This document shows, one piece after another, positions 34,544 through 44,420 of a DNA stretch of 64,000 bases (within the stretch, counting starts at the first letter, position 1; each line of letters starts with the position of its first letter). A model generated the notes under the pieces. That model ran no database searches, was not told the origin of the DNA, and saw nothing but the letters and a program-made list of their open reading frames with translations. The stretch is from Obelidium mucronatum (taxonomy: Eukaryota > Chytridiomycota > Chytridiomycetes > Chytridiales > Chytriomycetaceae): contig JAIVFH010000011.1 in NCBI GenBank assembly GCA_025765595.1, forward strand, positions 1 to 64,000. The letters are read 5' to 3'. Both the position numbers and the translations under genes were made by a program.

Positions 34544-34753
34544 TGATTACAAGAACAGTTTTCTGTTTGGGGTGTTTCTCCCTTTTTTTTCTGGAGCGGA
34601 GTTTGACAGGCCAAAAAATCCTGCAAAAATCCGGTTCGAACGTCCAAAAAAAAAAAAGTAACATGGAAAGAATCCAGTTTGTTATTCGAGATCGCGTCTC
34701 TTCTTATGGTTAATGATCATGATTCAAAAGTAGAGAGAAGGTGAGATAAAAAC

Positions 34754-34784
<31 letters not shown>

Positions 34785-34827
34785 GAGGGGAAAAGAGAAA
34801 GAAAGGAGAAAAAAAATACGAGTGAAA

Positions 34828-36286
34828 TCAAACTTCCAAAACCCATCTCTGATTCCACCCCTTATTACACACCCAGAGCCCCACCACATTCCCCACAGCC
34901 GCACCCGAGCCCCCAAATTTATCCAAACACAAGGACGGGTACGAAACCGGATGGAAATAACCGCCATCCGAATCACTCACATTCCATTTCACAACATTTG
35001 CCTTATCGCATTCATTCAATGATAAGCGTCCGTTTTGGGCCAAAGCCGTAGCAGCGATGCATAGGGTGCTGTTATCAAAAGAGACCAATCGGCTGGCTCG
35101 ATCGAAAGCAAACAGATTCCGTGAAATAGAGTAGGCACCCAACAAGATCCTCGGAGTCAATGTTTGTGGGATCGTTGTGGTCGTTACGACGTCGATTGCG
35201 TACTTTGTTGAAAGGCCGTCGTTGTTTGTGAATGAAATTGCTAATGGACCGAATTGGAGGCCAGTTGGTGATGGCTTGACTGTTGTAGTTGTGGTTGTCG
35301 TTTTTGTTGTTGTCGTTACTGTTGTTGTTGTGGAAGTTGACAACGTTGTTGTGGAGGTGCTAGTTGTGGTTTTGGTTGTTGAAGAGCTTGTCGTTGTGGT
35401 AGTTTCTGTGGTGGATGATGTGGTTGTACTTGTGGTGGTTTCCGTGGTGGATGATGTGGTTGAACTTGTGGTAGTTTCTGTGGTGGATGATGTGGATGAA
35501 GTGGTTGTCGTGGAACTGGACGTTGAGGATGTTGACGTGCTCGAACTTGTTGTGGAAGTTGAAGTTGAAGAAGATGTTGTTGAACTGGAAGTTGTTGAAC
35601 TTGTTGTAGAAGAAGTGGATGTTGATGAAGAAGTGCTTGTAGAGCTAGAAGTTGAGCTGCTAGTTGTAGTAGTAGAACTAGAACTCGTTGTTGTTGTTGA
35701 TGAGCTACTTGTCGTTGTACTGGTACTGGTTGTTTTTGAACTAGTTGATGATGTTGATGTGCTTGTTGATGTAGAAGTTGAACTTGTGGTGGAAGTTTTG
35801 GTTGACGTGGTCGACGTGGTTTTCGATGTAGTTGTTGTTGACGAAGTTGTTTTTGTAGTTGAAGTTGTTGAAGTTGAAAGGGCTGGAGGAGGAGCACAGA
35901 TTCGAGGAAAGACGTTGTTGACCTAAAACACAAACGTATCAGCCAAGATATCTCCAGTTATAAAAAATAAAAAAGAGCCCTACTTCGTTTACAATGGCTG
36001 TTGCATTACTTCCGCAGGCAGCACTGACATGACCCAAATTCCATGAAATCATTAAGCCAAACGATATCCCGCTTGGCAAAAGTTCAGTGCACGCAAACTT
36101 CAAGTCATCATACGTCAAAGGTTCATTGAATCCGTCAACTGTAACCAAAACCGCAAAGACGCATGTTCCACTGACTGTGTTTTTATATGTCATAAGCGCG
36201 TCATTGTTGTAGGGCGCCCAAGGATCCTGAGCATGAACTGGCGGCGGGAATACAGCACACAAGAGATGTAATAGAATGGACAGCAT
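34828..36286 (-). CDS. Secreted Ser/Thr-rich protein with C-terminal ricin-type lectin domain
   Basis: A signal peptide (MLSILLHLLCAVFPPPVHAQ) precedes an N-terminal domain with WAPYNNDALMTYKN, CVFAVL and LTYDDLKFACTELLP, similar in layout to the neighbouring mucin. An intron (GTAGGG..TTAG, about 35921-35979) leads to about 190 Ser/Thr residues. The last 130 residues form a beta-trefoil-like unit: LLGAYSISRNLFAFDR, STLCIAATAL, LNECDKANVVKWNV, PSLCLDKFGGSG, VGLWVCNKGWNQRW. The CLD..G..LW-C....Q-W pattern is the QxW signature of ricin B / CBM13 lectins. Its role could be adhesion to sugars on host or substrate. The Val-rich ORF on the other strand is only the mirror of the Thr codons. Confidence 0.72.
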
Positions 36287-36493
36287 TCTCTAAATGCTGC
36301 GGGATATAATGGATGGTAAATTCCGTCTCAGGGTGCGGGTCAATGTTTGGAGAACTTTTGACAGGCGCTTTTCTTGGTTCGGGATTTGAATATAAAAAAA
36401 CCAACCGCATGCCGAATCACCGCGTTCTATCAGTCCCCCGATAAATAGGCGGGTAATTTGACAGCAAGCATTGTTAGTCACGCAATTCTTTAT

Positions 36494-37653
36494 TCAGGCA
36501 ATGCTGAACGCAGTGGTGTTTGATTCCTCCGCCGCTACTTCTACTTCTCCACGCAATATCCCATCCAATTCATTTCTAATGACAATTCATCAGCCTTCAT
36601 AGAACGCTGCTGGCCTCAAAAAAAAAGCAAGCACTCACATAAAATAGATTGAGATGATGAACAACAAGGGCATCAAAACAGATCCCGCGAAAGCTCCCAT
36701 AAGAGCACCCAAAACCAGCTGTTCAACGTCCGCATTCAACGCTTCAACACCTCCATATGCAGCCAACAACAAAAAGTTGACGCCTGCCAGAAATCCACTT
36801 GCGATTTGAACTTGTTTCTTCTTTTGAACGAATTTGGCTTCTGTTGAATAGATTTTGACTAGAATTCTTTGGTGTTTTGAAACTGCCACAATTGTTGTGA
36901 TTCCAATAATGAGGTAGACGACAATCATGGCAACAATTCTTTTTTTTTTGTGAACTGATGAGATTATAACATCAAAAACAGAAACTGGAACTTAACTCAA
37001 TGGCGCAAAAACTCCCAAAGAGAGCGGCATCATTCCAAAAGACAAGAAAGCCAACAATCGATACAATCCACAGAATCCCCAACACAGCTAAAGAGGCTTT
37101 GAAGCATACCAAAGAGTAAATCCATGCTTGAGAAACTTGGCGAAGTTGTGAGAATGTCGAGAAAACAAGGCCCAAGACTTGAACGCGATTGATGAGTGAG
37201 TTAGTTGAAAGTTGTTTGTCAGAGTGATCCTAAGTTGGACCCATGATCCAAAAAACTACTCACATACATATTGAGCGATCCAGTTCAAGATCATTCCGAT
37301 AACTTGTAGGATATAAGTTTTCGGCGCATTGTTGAAAGTGGTACCATTTTCATAATAGGCGAGTGAAAGGCCCTCCAAACCAATGACCCAATACCCAGCA
37401 CACTGAATACAAACAGGTCAGGAATACAAAAAATAAAATAAAAAAGAAACAACCCAGATCTATACACGATCCCACTCACTGTGAGCACTTGAGACGCTAT
37501 GGCTGCACCCAAAGAGAATCGTAGAGCAATAAGTTGTAGCTTCCCCGTTGCTTGATGCAGGGCGAACCGATTGATCGACGCAAACGCACTTAGAGAAAGC
37601 AGAGATGTAACAAAAAGGACAGTTATAATAACTCTTGCTGCTGACTCTTGCAT
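36494..37653 (-). CDS. Seven-transmembrane protein C, lineage-specific family
   Basis: Starts MQESAARVIITVLFVTSLLSLSAF and has about seven hydrophobic helices, among them LRFSLGAAIASQVLTCAGYWVIGL, TYILQVIGMILNWIAQY, LAVLGILWIVSIVGFLVF, MIVVYLIIGITTIVAV, SGFLAGVNFLLLAAYGG and LMGAFAGSVLMPLLFIIS. All introns resolve in frame: GTGAGT..TCAG (about 37405-37482), GTGAGT..CAAG (37178-37264), GTTAAG..AAAG (36937-36997) and GTGAGT..TTAG (36574-36639). The last exon adds an acidic tail (INELDGILRGEVEV) ending at 36494. It is a paralog of protein A by its last two helices. Function unknown. Confidence 0.62.
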
Positions 37654-37729
37654 GGGCTTTTTGGATAAAAAAAAAACATGATGTCGCTTTAATAATCTCC
37701 AGTCGTTGAAATAGGTATTTATTTCTCGT

Positions 37730-38897
37730 TTAGCAAGCTTCGTTATACGAAGGCGGCGCCGCACAAGAGCCCAACACGAAATTCGCCTCAACCCGACCCG
37801 TCTTGCTATCCACATCAAACAACCCCGAAGTATTCACATCCCCGACCCAACCCTCCGCATACCCCTTCTTATACTCCCCATCCAACGACGATTTCGTCCC
37901 CCCAACAACAACCCTGCCAAACCCAGTCTTCCCACAAAACGACCCATTAAACCCTTTCACCACCGTAAAAATACTCCCCGTATTTGATTGCACGCTATTC
38001 TTTGAACTCAAACAAGAAGGCTCCAGACTTACCCAAACACTCCCTGTTTCCACTTGAACCATTAAATTCTCGTACCCTTTCACAGAACCCATCACAACAC
38101 TCCCTGTATTGCTTTCAAGCATCACGTTTTGCGTGGCGTGGGTTTCACTGATTTTTGATGGATCCTGTTTGAGTCGTTATTCCTAGGGATGTGCATGATA
38201 GGAATGAGACTTTGACGCTTCCAGTGTTGGTTTCAATGTTGATGTCATTTGATGTTTGAGGAGTACTACTAGTATTAGTAGTGGTATTGGTGGCGGTGGC
38301 TGAGGCTACAATGCTGTCGAATTGGATGGACCCTGTTTCAGTTGCAAGAGAGAATCCAGATGCTTCCAATGTGGATCCTTTGATCGCCCCCATTCTGGTT
38401 TCCAGAGACAGGAACTTGGACGCTCGAATCCCACCACCAAAGAGTTCGATTGTGCCCGTATTTGTTGCCGCAGAAAACGATTCTGTTGTGAGTGGCGTTG
38501 AGACTTTGAGGCATCCCGATTCCCATTTACAGTCAAACGAACGGGAAAAGTTGGCTCCGGATTCAACCAGTAGTTTCCCGTTTGATCCTTGGAATGAGAA
38601 ATCTTGAATGTCTGAGGGAAGTGTCAGGGTGAGCGCGAGTTCCAGGAATGGTCCAAAGACGCCAAAGAAGCGGAATGCGATTGGAGGGGCGGTTACTTTG
38701 ATTGTGAGGGATTCTGGGCCGGTTAGTGTGGTGGTTATTTCAGTCTTTGCGAGGACATCGTCGCTTCCTTCGATTTTTGTGTAGTTCAAGGTGGGTACTT
38801 TGGTGTCTTTTGCGTGCTCGACAGTGACGATGAACGTGGCTGCTCCAGTGCATACAAAGTCAACAGCAGAGAATAGTGGCAGCGTTAGAGTTGGCAT
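37730..38897 (-). CDS. Adhesin-like beta-repeat protein (DUF4097-like)
   Basis: A single exon of about 390 codons with many short repeats of the type TxTGSI/V (TNTGTIEL, TETGSIQF, TNTGSVKV, SNTGSVVM, VETGSVWV, SNTGSIFT). These are typical of right-handed beta-helix or DUF4097 adhesin-like proteins. The N-terminal 100 residues form a different beta-rich part (AATFIVTVEHAKD). No signal peptide is seen. A single-base frame break near 38152 separates TQTGSI from KISETHATQNV; the repeat pattern continues across it. It lies at the end of the surface-protein block next to seven-helix protein C. The ligand is unknown. Confidence 0.55.
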
Positions 38898-39060
38898 TTT
38901 TTGTAACTAACGGTTTTTTTTTTTTTTTTTTTTTTACCAAGGTTGCCCCACGATCAACGAGAATAATACCACTCCCACGATTCACTACTTTACTCTACTT
39001 TATATTCGACTTATTATACAAAATTACAAATTAATAAAAAAAAACAAAAAAAAAAAGAAA

Positions 39061-39840
39061 TCAGTGATCCCCAGCACTTTTCAAATGCCGCTGCAAGTCA
39101 TGATACCGCCGAAACGATCGACCACAAGTCGGATACGTACACGTGAAATTTTTTTCCAGTGGAGACGTGGCTCCCGATGACGACGACGACGACGGAGCAG
39201 CAAGAACTTGGGGTCGGTAAGACATTTGGACTTTGAAACGTTCAGAATCTGAAATCGCCGATTGAGTAGAAGTTGTACTTGAAGTAGTACTTGTGCAACT
39301 GGCGGATGAGGAGACTGGAGGATGGTCGTCTTTGAGGAGGGATTGTTGTTGTTGATTTGAATGACTTGGCGAAATTTGGTGTTTTTTTTTGTATTGTCGC
39401 GGTCGAGGCTTAATGAACAACCCAGTATGAAAAACTGTGGTAGTAGTTTCCGACAGTGGTGGTGGTAGTGCAGTTATAGAAGAAGTTTGATGATGATGTC
39501 GTAAGGACTGCTTCGTAGACATTGGGCTACACCCCAGTGGTGGCGCAGTGTGCCTTGCAACTGAACGCTGGTGCTCCTGTTGGGAAAAGTACGGATGGAA
39601 TTCATGTTCTGACCGGACCCGCATAGTAGAAGACAATGGGGGCTCAGAATAGCAACTATATCTTGATGATCGTGATGACTGTGCTTCTGAAAGCACGGGC
39701 GAGGGAAGATTGTTGTAATGATTCGAGACATTGTGTGCAGAAGAAGTACTCGTTTCTTCCACCAAGAACGCCACGCTCATTTTTTGGTTTACGTCAGCAT
39801 TGAGTGATTGGGACATTGCTTTTTCAGTTGTGGTGGTCAT
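39061..39840 (-). CDS. C2H2 zinc-finger protein 1
   Basis: A single exon of about 260 codons. It is Ser/Thr/His-rich and mostly disordered, with one C2H2 finger at the very end (CTYPTCGRSFRRYHDLQRHLKSAGDH). Two short blocks are shared with its neighbours: the N-terminal MSVAFLVEE and the central HTGLFIKPRPRQYKKKH. The start at 39840 is chosen by the first ATG after the upstream AT-rich part; MSVAF at 39780 is an alternative. It is probably a DNA-binding regulator. The target is unknown. Confidence 0.65.
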   Translation of the reverse strand: MTTTTEKAMSQSLNADVNQKMSVAFLVEETSTSSAHNVSNHYNNLPSPVLSEAQSSRSSRYSCYSEPPLSSTMRVRSEHEFHPYFSQQEHQRSVARHTAPPLGCSPMSTKQSLRHHHQTSSITALPPPLSETTTTVFHTGLFIKPRPRQYKKKHQISPSHSNQQQQSLLKDDHPPVSSSASCTSTTSSTTSTQSAISDSERFKVQMSYRPQVLAAPSSSSSSGATSPLEKNFTCTYPTCGRSFRRYHDLQRHLKSAGDH

Positions 39841-40093
39841 AGTTTTTTCAAAGAGACTTTTTTTTTTCTCCCCACTTGGCAACCAATTTGACACATAGAT
39901 AATTTTTGCCTTGCACTGCACAGCCACAACTGAACATAATACCGTGTTCAAAGATATAAGTACGATCGATTTGGTATTTTAAAGCACAACACTAGAAAAA
40001 ATGGTTGTGTACTTGGTTATATGTAGATTTCATTCTCTTTTATTAATTAATAATGCCAGGAACATAATGCGGTAGAAAAAGAAAACACTCCAA

Positions 40094-40735
40094 TCAACGG
40101 CAACGTCGGGAACAAAACTTCAAATGTCTCTGCAAATCATGATACCGCCGAAACTCACGATTGCAATTCCTTAATGTACATTTAAAAGGCCCTTGTAAAT
40201 GCGGATTAAACAATGGTTGTAATATCCGTGATCGATGGAAGCCATTATTGCGGTACGAGGAGGAAACGGATGAAGAGGAGGAATTTGCGGAGGAAGTAGA
40301 AGAAAAGGAGTAAGAGCCACTGCTGTTAGGAGGTAGGAAATTGTAGTCGTCGTTGTCATGTGTCTGAGTCATCGTGTTCCAACGCTGCTGATGCAAGTGT
40401 CGATGTCGGATTCGATCTTCTGGATTGATGAAAAGGCCTGTGTAGATAAAAGGTCCAGGGGGTTTTGGTTGTTGGTGCAATGAAGGCGGTTTTGCTGATT
40501 GATGAAAGTTGAGGTTGCTGTTACAGGTCGCCAGTTCATGAAATGGAACAGGATTACTAAGGGTGGTATATTCTCGGCGGTGTTTCATTGTTGTTTCGAT
40601 CATGCCGGGTGCTGTTGCTGCGGCTGCTGTTTCTGCTGATGCTGTAGATGTTGCTTTGGATGGTGAAGCCGTTCTAGTTGGTGTTGTGGAATCATCCTCA
40701 TCAACAAGAAACGAAACTTTCATGCAGTCTTGCAT
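40094..40735 (-). CDS. C2H2 zinc-finger protein 2 (paralog)
   Basis: A single exon of 213 codons: MQDCMKVSFLVDEDD at the start, YTGLFINPEDRIRHRH in the middle, and a C-terminal finger CTLRNCNREFRRYHDLQRHLKF. All three blocks match protein 1 (MSVAFLVEE, HTGLFIKPRPRQY, RRYHDLQRHLK), so the two arose by duplication. The rest is Ser/Asn-rich. Same strand, with 253 bp between the two genes. Confidence 0.65.
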   Translation of the reverse strand: MQDCMKVSFLVDEDDSTTPTRTASPSKATSTASAETAAAATAPGMIETTMKHRREYTTLSNPVPFHELATCNSNLNFHQSAKPPSLHQQPKPPGPFIYTGLFINPEDRIRHRHLHQQRWNTMTQTHDNDDYNFLPPNSSGSYSFSSTSSANSSSSSVSSSYRNNGFHRSRILQPLFNPHLQGPFKCTLRNCNREFRRYHDLQRHLKFCSRRCR

Positions 40736-41100
40736 CCTTTTGTGTGCATGTAAGTATAAAGGATATTATAAAGACAAGTGGATTGTTGAAATCTCCACGG
40801 ATCAGGAATTTGTCACGTAATTTGTGTTTTTGTTTTTGTTTTCCACGCGATGAACACAGCCACTCACGGTTATGTCCAGCCACAACAACTCGCTTCTAAT
40901 CATGTAAATAGATATCAGATAAGCAAAAAAAAAAAAACAGATGTATCATATCATAAAATAAATGTGCTCTTGTTTTACTTCCAACATCGATATACCACAA
41001 ATAATAGCAAACATAAAAAAAACAGACCCCCTACTTTCCACCTTTCCTTTCACCTTCAAATGGTTTGTCAAGCAAGGATTACTTGGCAGTCAAAAAAAAA
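40736..41100. other. Intergenic between zinc-finger 2 and PNPOx-like gene
   Basis: AT-rich spacer of 365 bases holding the promoter side of zinc-finger gene 2 and the 3' end of the PNPOx-like gene. Nothing else recognised. Confidence 0.4.
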
Positions 41101-41937
41101 TCAATATGGGTTCAAGCTCTCGACGACCCACTGCCCATCCCGCGCAGCACTGTATACATTCCGTTCTGGAATACCGTCCTTCCCGTCATATATATAATGC
41201 TCTACTTTTGTGACTCTAAAGACCACCAGACAGAAGTTGTCGTATGCCGCCATGTGGGCGAGTCGGGTTTCCTCGTTGGGACCCGCGCCGTCGACAACGT
41301 CCAGCGTCTTTATCGCAAACGACGTAGGCAGCGCGGTGACTGAGCCCCTGAAGGCCGAAGTTGAAGTTGAAGTCGAAGTAGACATCGAAGCAGAACTCAA
41401 AGCCTTTGCTCGCGGCTCGCCCGGACTCGGCCACGTCCAGGCGGCGCGGAAGTCCGGGGCCAGGGCGCGCCACAGCCTGTCGCGCTCGCGCTGCCAGAAG
41501 TCGTCGGCGGTCGGCGGGAATGGATTCGCGGCGGGCCACACGGGCAGCGGGTCCGGCAGCGCAATGTTGCGCGGACCCGAGCCGAAGCGGCCGGCCAGGG
41601 CGCCCGAGCACACGAGGGCGGCCTTGCCCGCGAGCGTGAACGACTCGCGCGAGCGGGCAAAGAGCCAGCACAGCTCGTGGCTCTGGTTCGTCTTGACGGC
41701 CTGCACGAGCTCCTGGCTGCGCGCCGCCCCCGCGAGCAGCAGCACGCGCGGGTCTGACCCGAGGAAGTCGAGGAACGTCAGCGGCTGCACGCGCGCCGTG
41801 CCGTCTGCCCGCACAGACGCGAGCAGCGGCTGTCCGCGCCCCCGGTCGTACCGCGAAGTGTCGTGGTTCGCCGCATGCGCCGCCTTGAGCAGATCGCTCC
41901 AGGGAACATTCCACGCTGGTCCACTGCTGCTGCTCAT
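41101..41937 (-). CDS. Pyridoxamine 5'-phosphate oxidase-like FMN protein (Alr4036 type)
   Basis: Flavin-binding split-barrel protein; family members oxidise pyridoxamine phosphate or have related FMN-dependent roles. The layout W-x-DLLKAAHAANHDTSRYDRG, LASVRADGTARVQPLTFLDF, ..ELVQAVKTN, HELCWLFARSRESFTLAGKAALV and FWQRERDRLWRALAPDFRAAW follows the fungal/plant Alr4036 subfamily. It has a C-terminal WVVESLNPY in place of the usual W....L.P end. It is a single exon of 278 codons. The 5' two-thirds is about 65-70 percent GC, far above its neighbours, while the 3' end is ordinary. This shift creates several long shadow ORFs on both strands. Confidence 0.72.
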   Translation of the reverse strand: MSSSSGPAWNVPWSDLLKAAHAANHDTSRYDRGRGQPLLASVRADGTARVQPLTFLDFLGSDPRVLLLAGAARSQELVQAVKTNQSHELCWLFARSRESFTLAGKAALVCSGALAGRFGSGPRNIALPDPLPVWPAANPFPPTADDFWQRERDRLWRALAPDFRAAWTWPSPGEPRAKALSSASMSTSTSTSTSAFRGSVTALPTSFAIKTLDVVDGAGPNEETRLAHMAAYDNFCLVVFRVTKVEHYIYDGKDGIPERNVYSAARDGQWVVESLNPY

Positions 41938-42315
41938 TCAATTTCTGATTTGTAAAATATTGATAAAAAATGTTCTGGAAGAAGGGCCAAAAAAAATTGA
42001 GTGAATGAAGATGAAGCATCGGAGAACCAAGGGTCTCAATTTACTCTCCTTGTGTTTCAAGCGCTCAAGCGCTTATGTCATTTGAGTCCCAGTGCTTGTG
42101 CATCATCATGGCTTTGTGTCACGCCCTTGTAAAGAAACCCCCCTTAAATGAATGAATGAACAACAACAAAAAAATTTGGTATCACAAAGTATTTTTATTT
42201 CACAGAAAACAAAATAATAAATAAAAACAGAAAAAAAGGAAAGGAGCTTCTATTATTAAAAAGTGTGTTGTTTGTTGCCTTGTCCTTCTTTTTTTGTTTT
42301 CTTTTTTTTTTTTTT
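41938..42315. other. Intergenic between zinc-finger 3 and PNPOx-like gene
   Basis: A 378-base spacer with poly-A and poly-T tracts, containing the promoter of the leftward PNPOx-like gene and the 3' UTR of zinc-finger 3. It includes gcgctcaagcgctt, a small palindrome near 42060-42073. No gene seen. Confidence 0.4.
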
Positions 42316-42912
42316 TCAGTGCTTCACAGTTCGTTGATGTCTCAACAAATCCTGCCTTCGTCGAAACTGACTCGCACAATTCTCAATCAAACACACATGC
42401 GGGTATTCCTTAGAATGAGTGATCAAGTGCGATTTCAAGTGATGTTTTCGAGAGAACCCTTTTCCACAGAGTGTGCATGGAAATCGGTTTGATGGGTTAT
42501 TCAAATCAGGCGATCGAGCCTCTGACTTTGATGCTGCTGTGCATACACTGTTGTTGTTTGCAGTCATTGGCAGGGACAGGGACTTTGGGCGTGTGTAATG
42601 CAGTTTTGATTGGTATCTGATTTTTGATTGATCCATAATAGGACTGGTTGCTGCTGAAGTGGGAGATACTGTACAAGTAGGAGACATGTAGACACACTGC
42701 TCTGGTTCAGGGTATGCGTCGTCGTCATCCAGCAGACAGGAGATGGACATTTTGTTGAAAATTGGCAAGAATGGGCTGCCGTTCTGGGTTGGAGTCAATG
42801 GTGGAGTCATTGATCCTTCTCTACCAAGACACTTGCTGTCGTTGTTGTTGTTGCTGTAGGTAGTCGTTGGCACGATGGAGGCAGCGCAAATGAGCAGATC
42901 GAGTGAAGACAT
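42316..42912 (-). CDS. C2H2 zinc-finger protein 3 (two fingers)
   Basis: A single exon of 198 codons starting MSSLDLLICAASIVP. It carries MSISCLLDDDD, a counterpart of the MSVAFLVEE motif of the other two proteins. The C-terminus has two fingers: CTLCGKGFSRKHHLKSHLITH, then C-LIENC-ASQFRRRQDLLRHQRTVKH. The second finger's RRRQDLLRH resembles RRYHDLQRH of proteins 1 and 2. Probable transcription regulator of the same local family. Confidence 0.68.
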   Translation of the reverse strand: MSSLDLLICAASIVPTTTYSNNNNDSKCLGREGSMTPPLTPTQNGSPFLPIFNKMSISCLLDDDDAYPEPEQCVYMSPTCTVSPTSAATSPIMDQSKIRYQSKLHYTRPKSLSLPMTANNNSVCTAASKSEARSPDLNNPSNRFPCTLCGKGFSRKHHLKSHLITHSKEYPHVCLIENCASQFRRRQDLLRHQRTVKH

Positions 42913-43548
42913 TCTTGAAAGTGGTGTGTTGTGTCTGGACGGCGGGTGGGCAGGGTGAGTCCTCTCTTTATATCGATTTTTTCATGTACAACACACAAAA
43001 AGTGGGTTGAACTTGAAAAATGGAAAAAAGGAAAAAATTGAATCAGCCTCCGGGTGTCGAACATGAACACACCCGCCAAGTGGGAGGGAGTCTTACATTT
43101 CTGTGCGGTCCACCGGGGGTCCTCTGCAATGAATCAAAACCACAGTTTCTGCTAGGACTTCTACCAGAAGTATGTAGCTGCACTAGTCAATTTGCGTTTA
43201 GTAAAAAAATGGTTTTTTACAAGCTAAGCCATCAGTTTCGAACCTAAAATGAAAGTCGAATCCTGTTTTTGTTCCAGGTTGAGTTCAACTGCCCCCCTCC
43301 AGCCCGAATCCAAAGTTCGACAAATTAGTGCGCTTTAGGTTCGACTGTTTCCTTTTTATGGCGATTGTTTTTTGTGAACCTGGTTCAAAGAAGTTTTTTT
43401 TTTTTTACCGTATTAGAAAATAGATTTGAATCCAGGAAAAAAAAACTCAGACTGTGATAAGCATAATTACATATATGGATGAGATAATAAATTTATAGCA
43501 AAGCAACCAGAATGAAATAATAACAGATACCTTACGAAAAAAAAAAAA
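42913..43548. other. Intergenic with an imperfect inverted repeat
   Basis: A 636-base spacer between divergent genes (zinc-finger 3 leftward, GNAT rightward). It contains an inverted pair, cgaacctaaa at 43239-43248 and tttaggttcg at 43334-43343, about 85 bases apart. Related aggttgagttcaac and acctggttcaa strings lie nearby. No ORF is convincing. Confidence 0.45.
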
Positions 43549-44355
43549 ATGAAACTCATCGCAACATCAACACTCCCACGCACTGCCAACAACAACGCCC
43601 AACAAGAAGCGCTACGTCAAATCAAAAACCTCCTCACAAAAGAATTCACAGACTCTCCCTTCAACAAACTCATTTTCCCAAACCCAGCCACCCGCAGACA
43701 CATTATTCCTTGGATCACTTCCATCCGCCTATTCCTATCCCTTCAGTCCTCCTACATTGTCATTCAAGACGGATACAATGATAAAGCGAGCTTGGCCACG
43801 TTGAAGGTGCTGGCGCATGCTATCGTTACGACACCTGAAGTGGGTGGGATGAAGGGAGATCCGAGCTTTTGGGATATTGTGAGGAGTGGGTTCTTGCTGT
43901 TTCCGTTTTATTTTGGGGTTCGCGCTTTTTTGAGGCAGTTGGAGTTTATGCGAACGTGGAAACAGTATATGGTGGTGGCTTGTGGTGGTGGTAGTGGTGC
44001 ACGTGGTGCACGTGGTGGTGATGGTACGTCAAGCAACAGCAAACCGTATGGAACTGTTGAGCTTCTCGTTGTAGATGAAACCATGCGAGGAAAAGGAATC
44101 GGAAAGTTTCTGTTGAGTGGGGCATTGGAAATGGCGCGCGCTTCGAGAAGTGGATCATCATCATCGTCATCATCATTGAAAGATGGGCGGTGGATATTAT
44201 CCACACAAACAGAACGAAACATCAAGTTTTATGAAAAGTTTGGGTTTCGCGTTTTGTATGACAAGGATTTTGAGATTCGAAATGGTTTGGGTGATGGCCG
44301 TGGTGGTGGCGAGTTGTCGCGTGTACAAAATTGGATGATGGAATTGGTTGAGTGA
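43549..44355 (+). CDS. GNAT-family N-acetyltransferase
   Basis: Acetyl-CoA-dependent N-acyltransferase of unknown substrate. A single exon of 268 codons. The acetyl-CoA loop is VDETMRGKGIGKFLLSGAL (R-x-x-G-x-G/A motif A). It is preceded by beta strand GTVELLVVD and followed by WILSTQTERNIKFYEKFGFRVL (motif B with the typical N-x-x-FYEKxGF). A Gly-rich insert (GGGSGARGARGG) splits the fold before motif A. The N-terminal half (LFLSLQSSYIVIQDGYND, hydrophobic SGFLLFPFYFGVRAFL) suits a membrane-near or lipid-like substrate, but this is a guess. Confidence 0.78.
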   Translation: MKLIATSTLPRTANNNAQQEALRQIKNLLTKEFTDSPFNKLIFPNPATRRHIIPWITSIRLFLSLQSSYIVIQDGYNDKASLATLKVLAHAIVTTPEVGGMKGDPSFWDIVRSGFLLFPFYFGVRAFLRQLEFMRTWKQYMVVACGGGSGARGARGGDGTSSNSKPYGTVELLVVDETMRGKGIGKFLLSGALEMARASRSGSSSSSSSLKDGRWILSTQTERNIKFYEKFGFRVLYDKDFEIRNGLGDGRGGGELSRVQNWMMELVE

Positions 44356-44420
44356 CGTTGGTGTTTTCGATAGCAATTCATATTTGTTTCTATAATATAT
44401 AAAAGTAAAAGACCAATCTA

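Noticed and set aside
35177..35926. 249-codon Val/Glu-rich ORF opposite the lectin-mucin
   Set aside because: It is the reverse complement of a long Thr/Ser codon run (ACA/ACT read as TGT/GTT frames). No independent signal supports it.
41210..42019. Two 260-codon ORFs overlapping the PNPOx-like gene on both strands
   Set aside because: GC-rich DNA rarely contains stops. Only the frame 41101-41937 has a recognisable family pattern.
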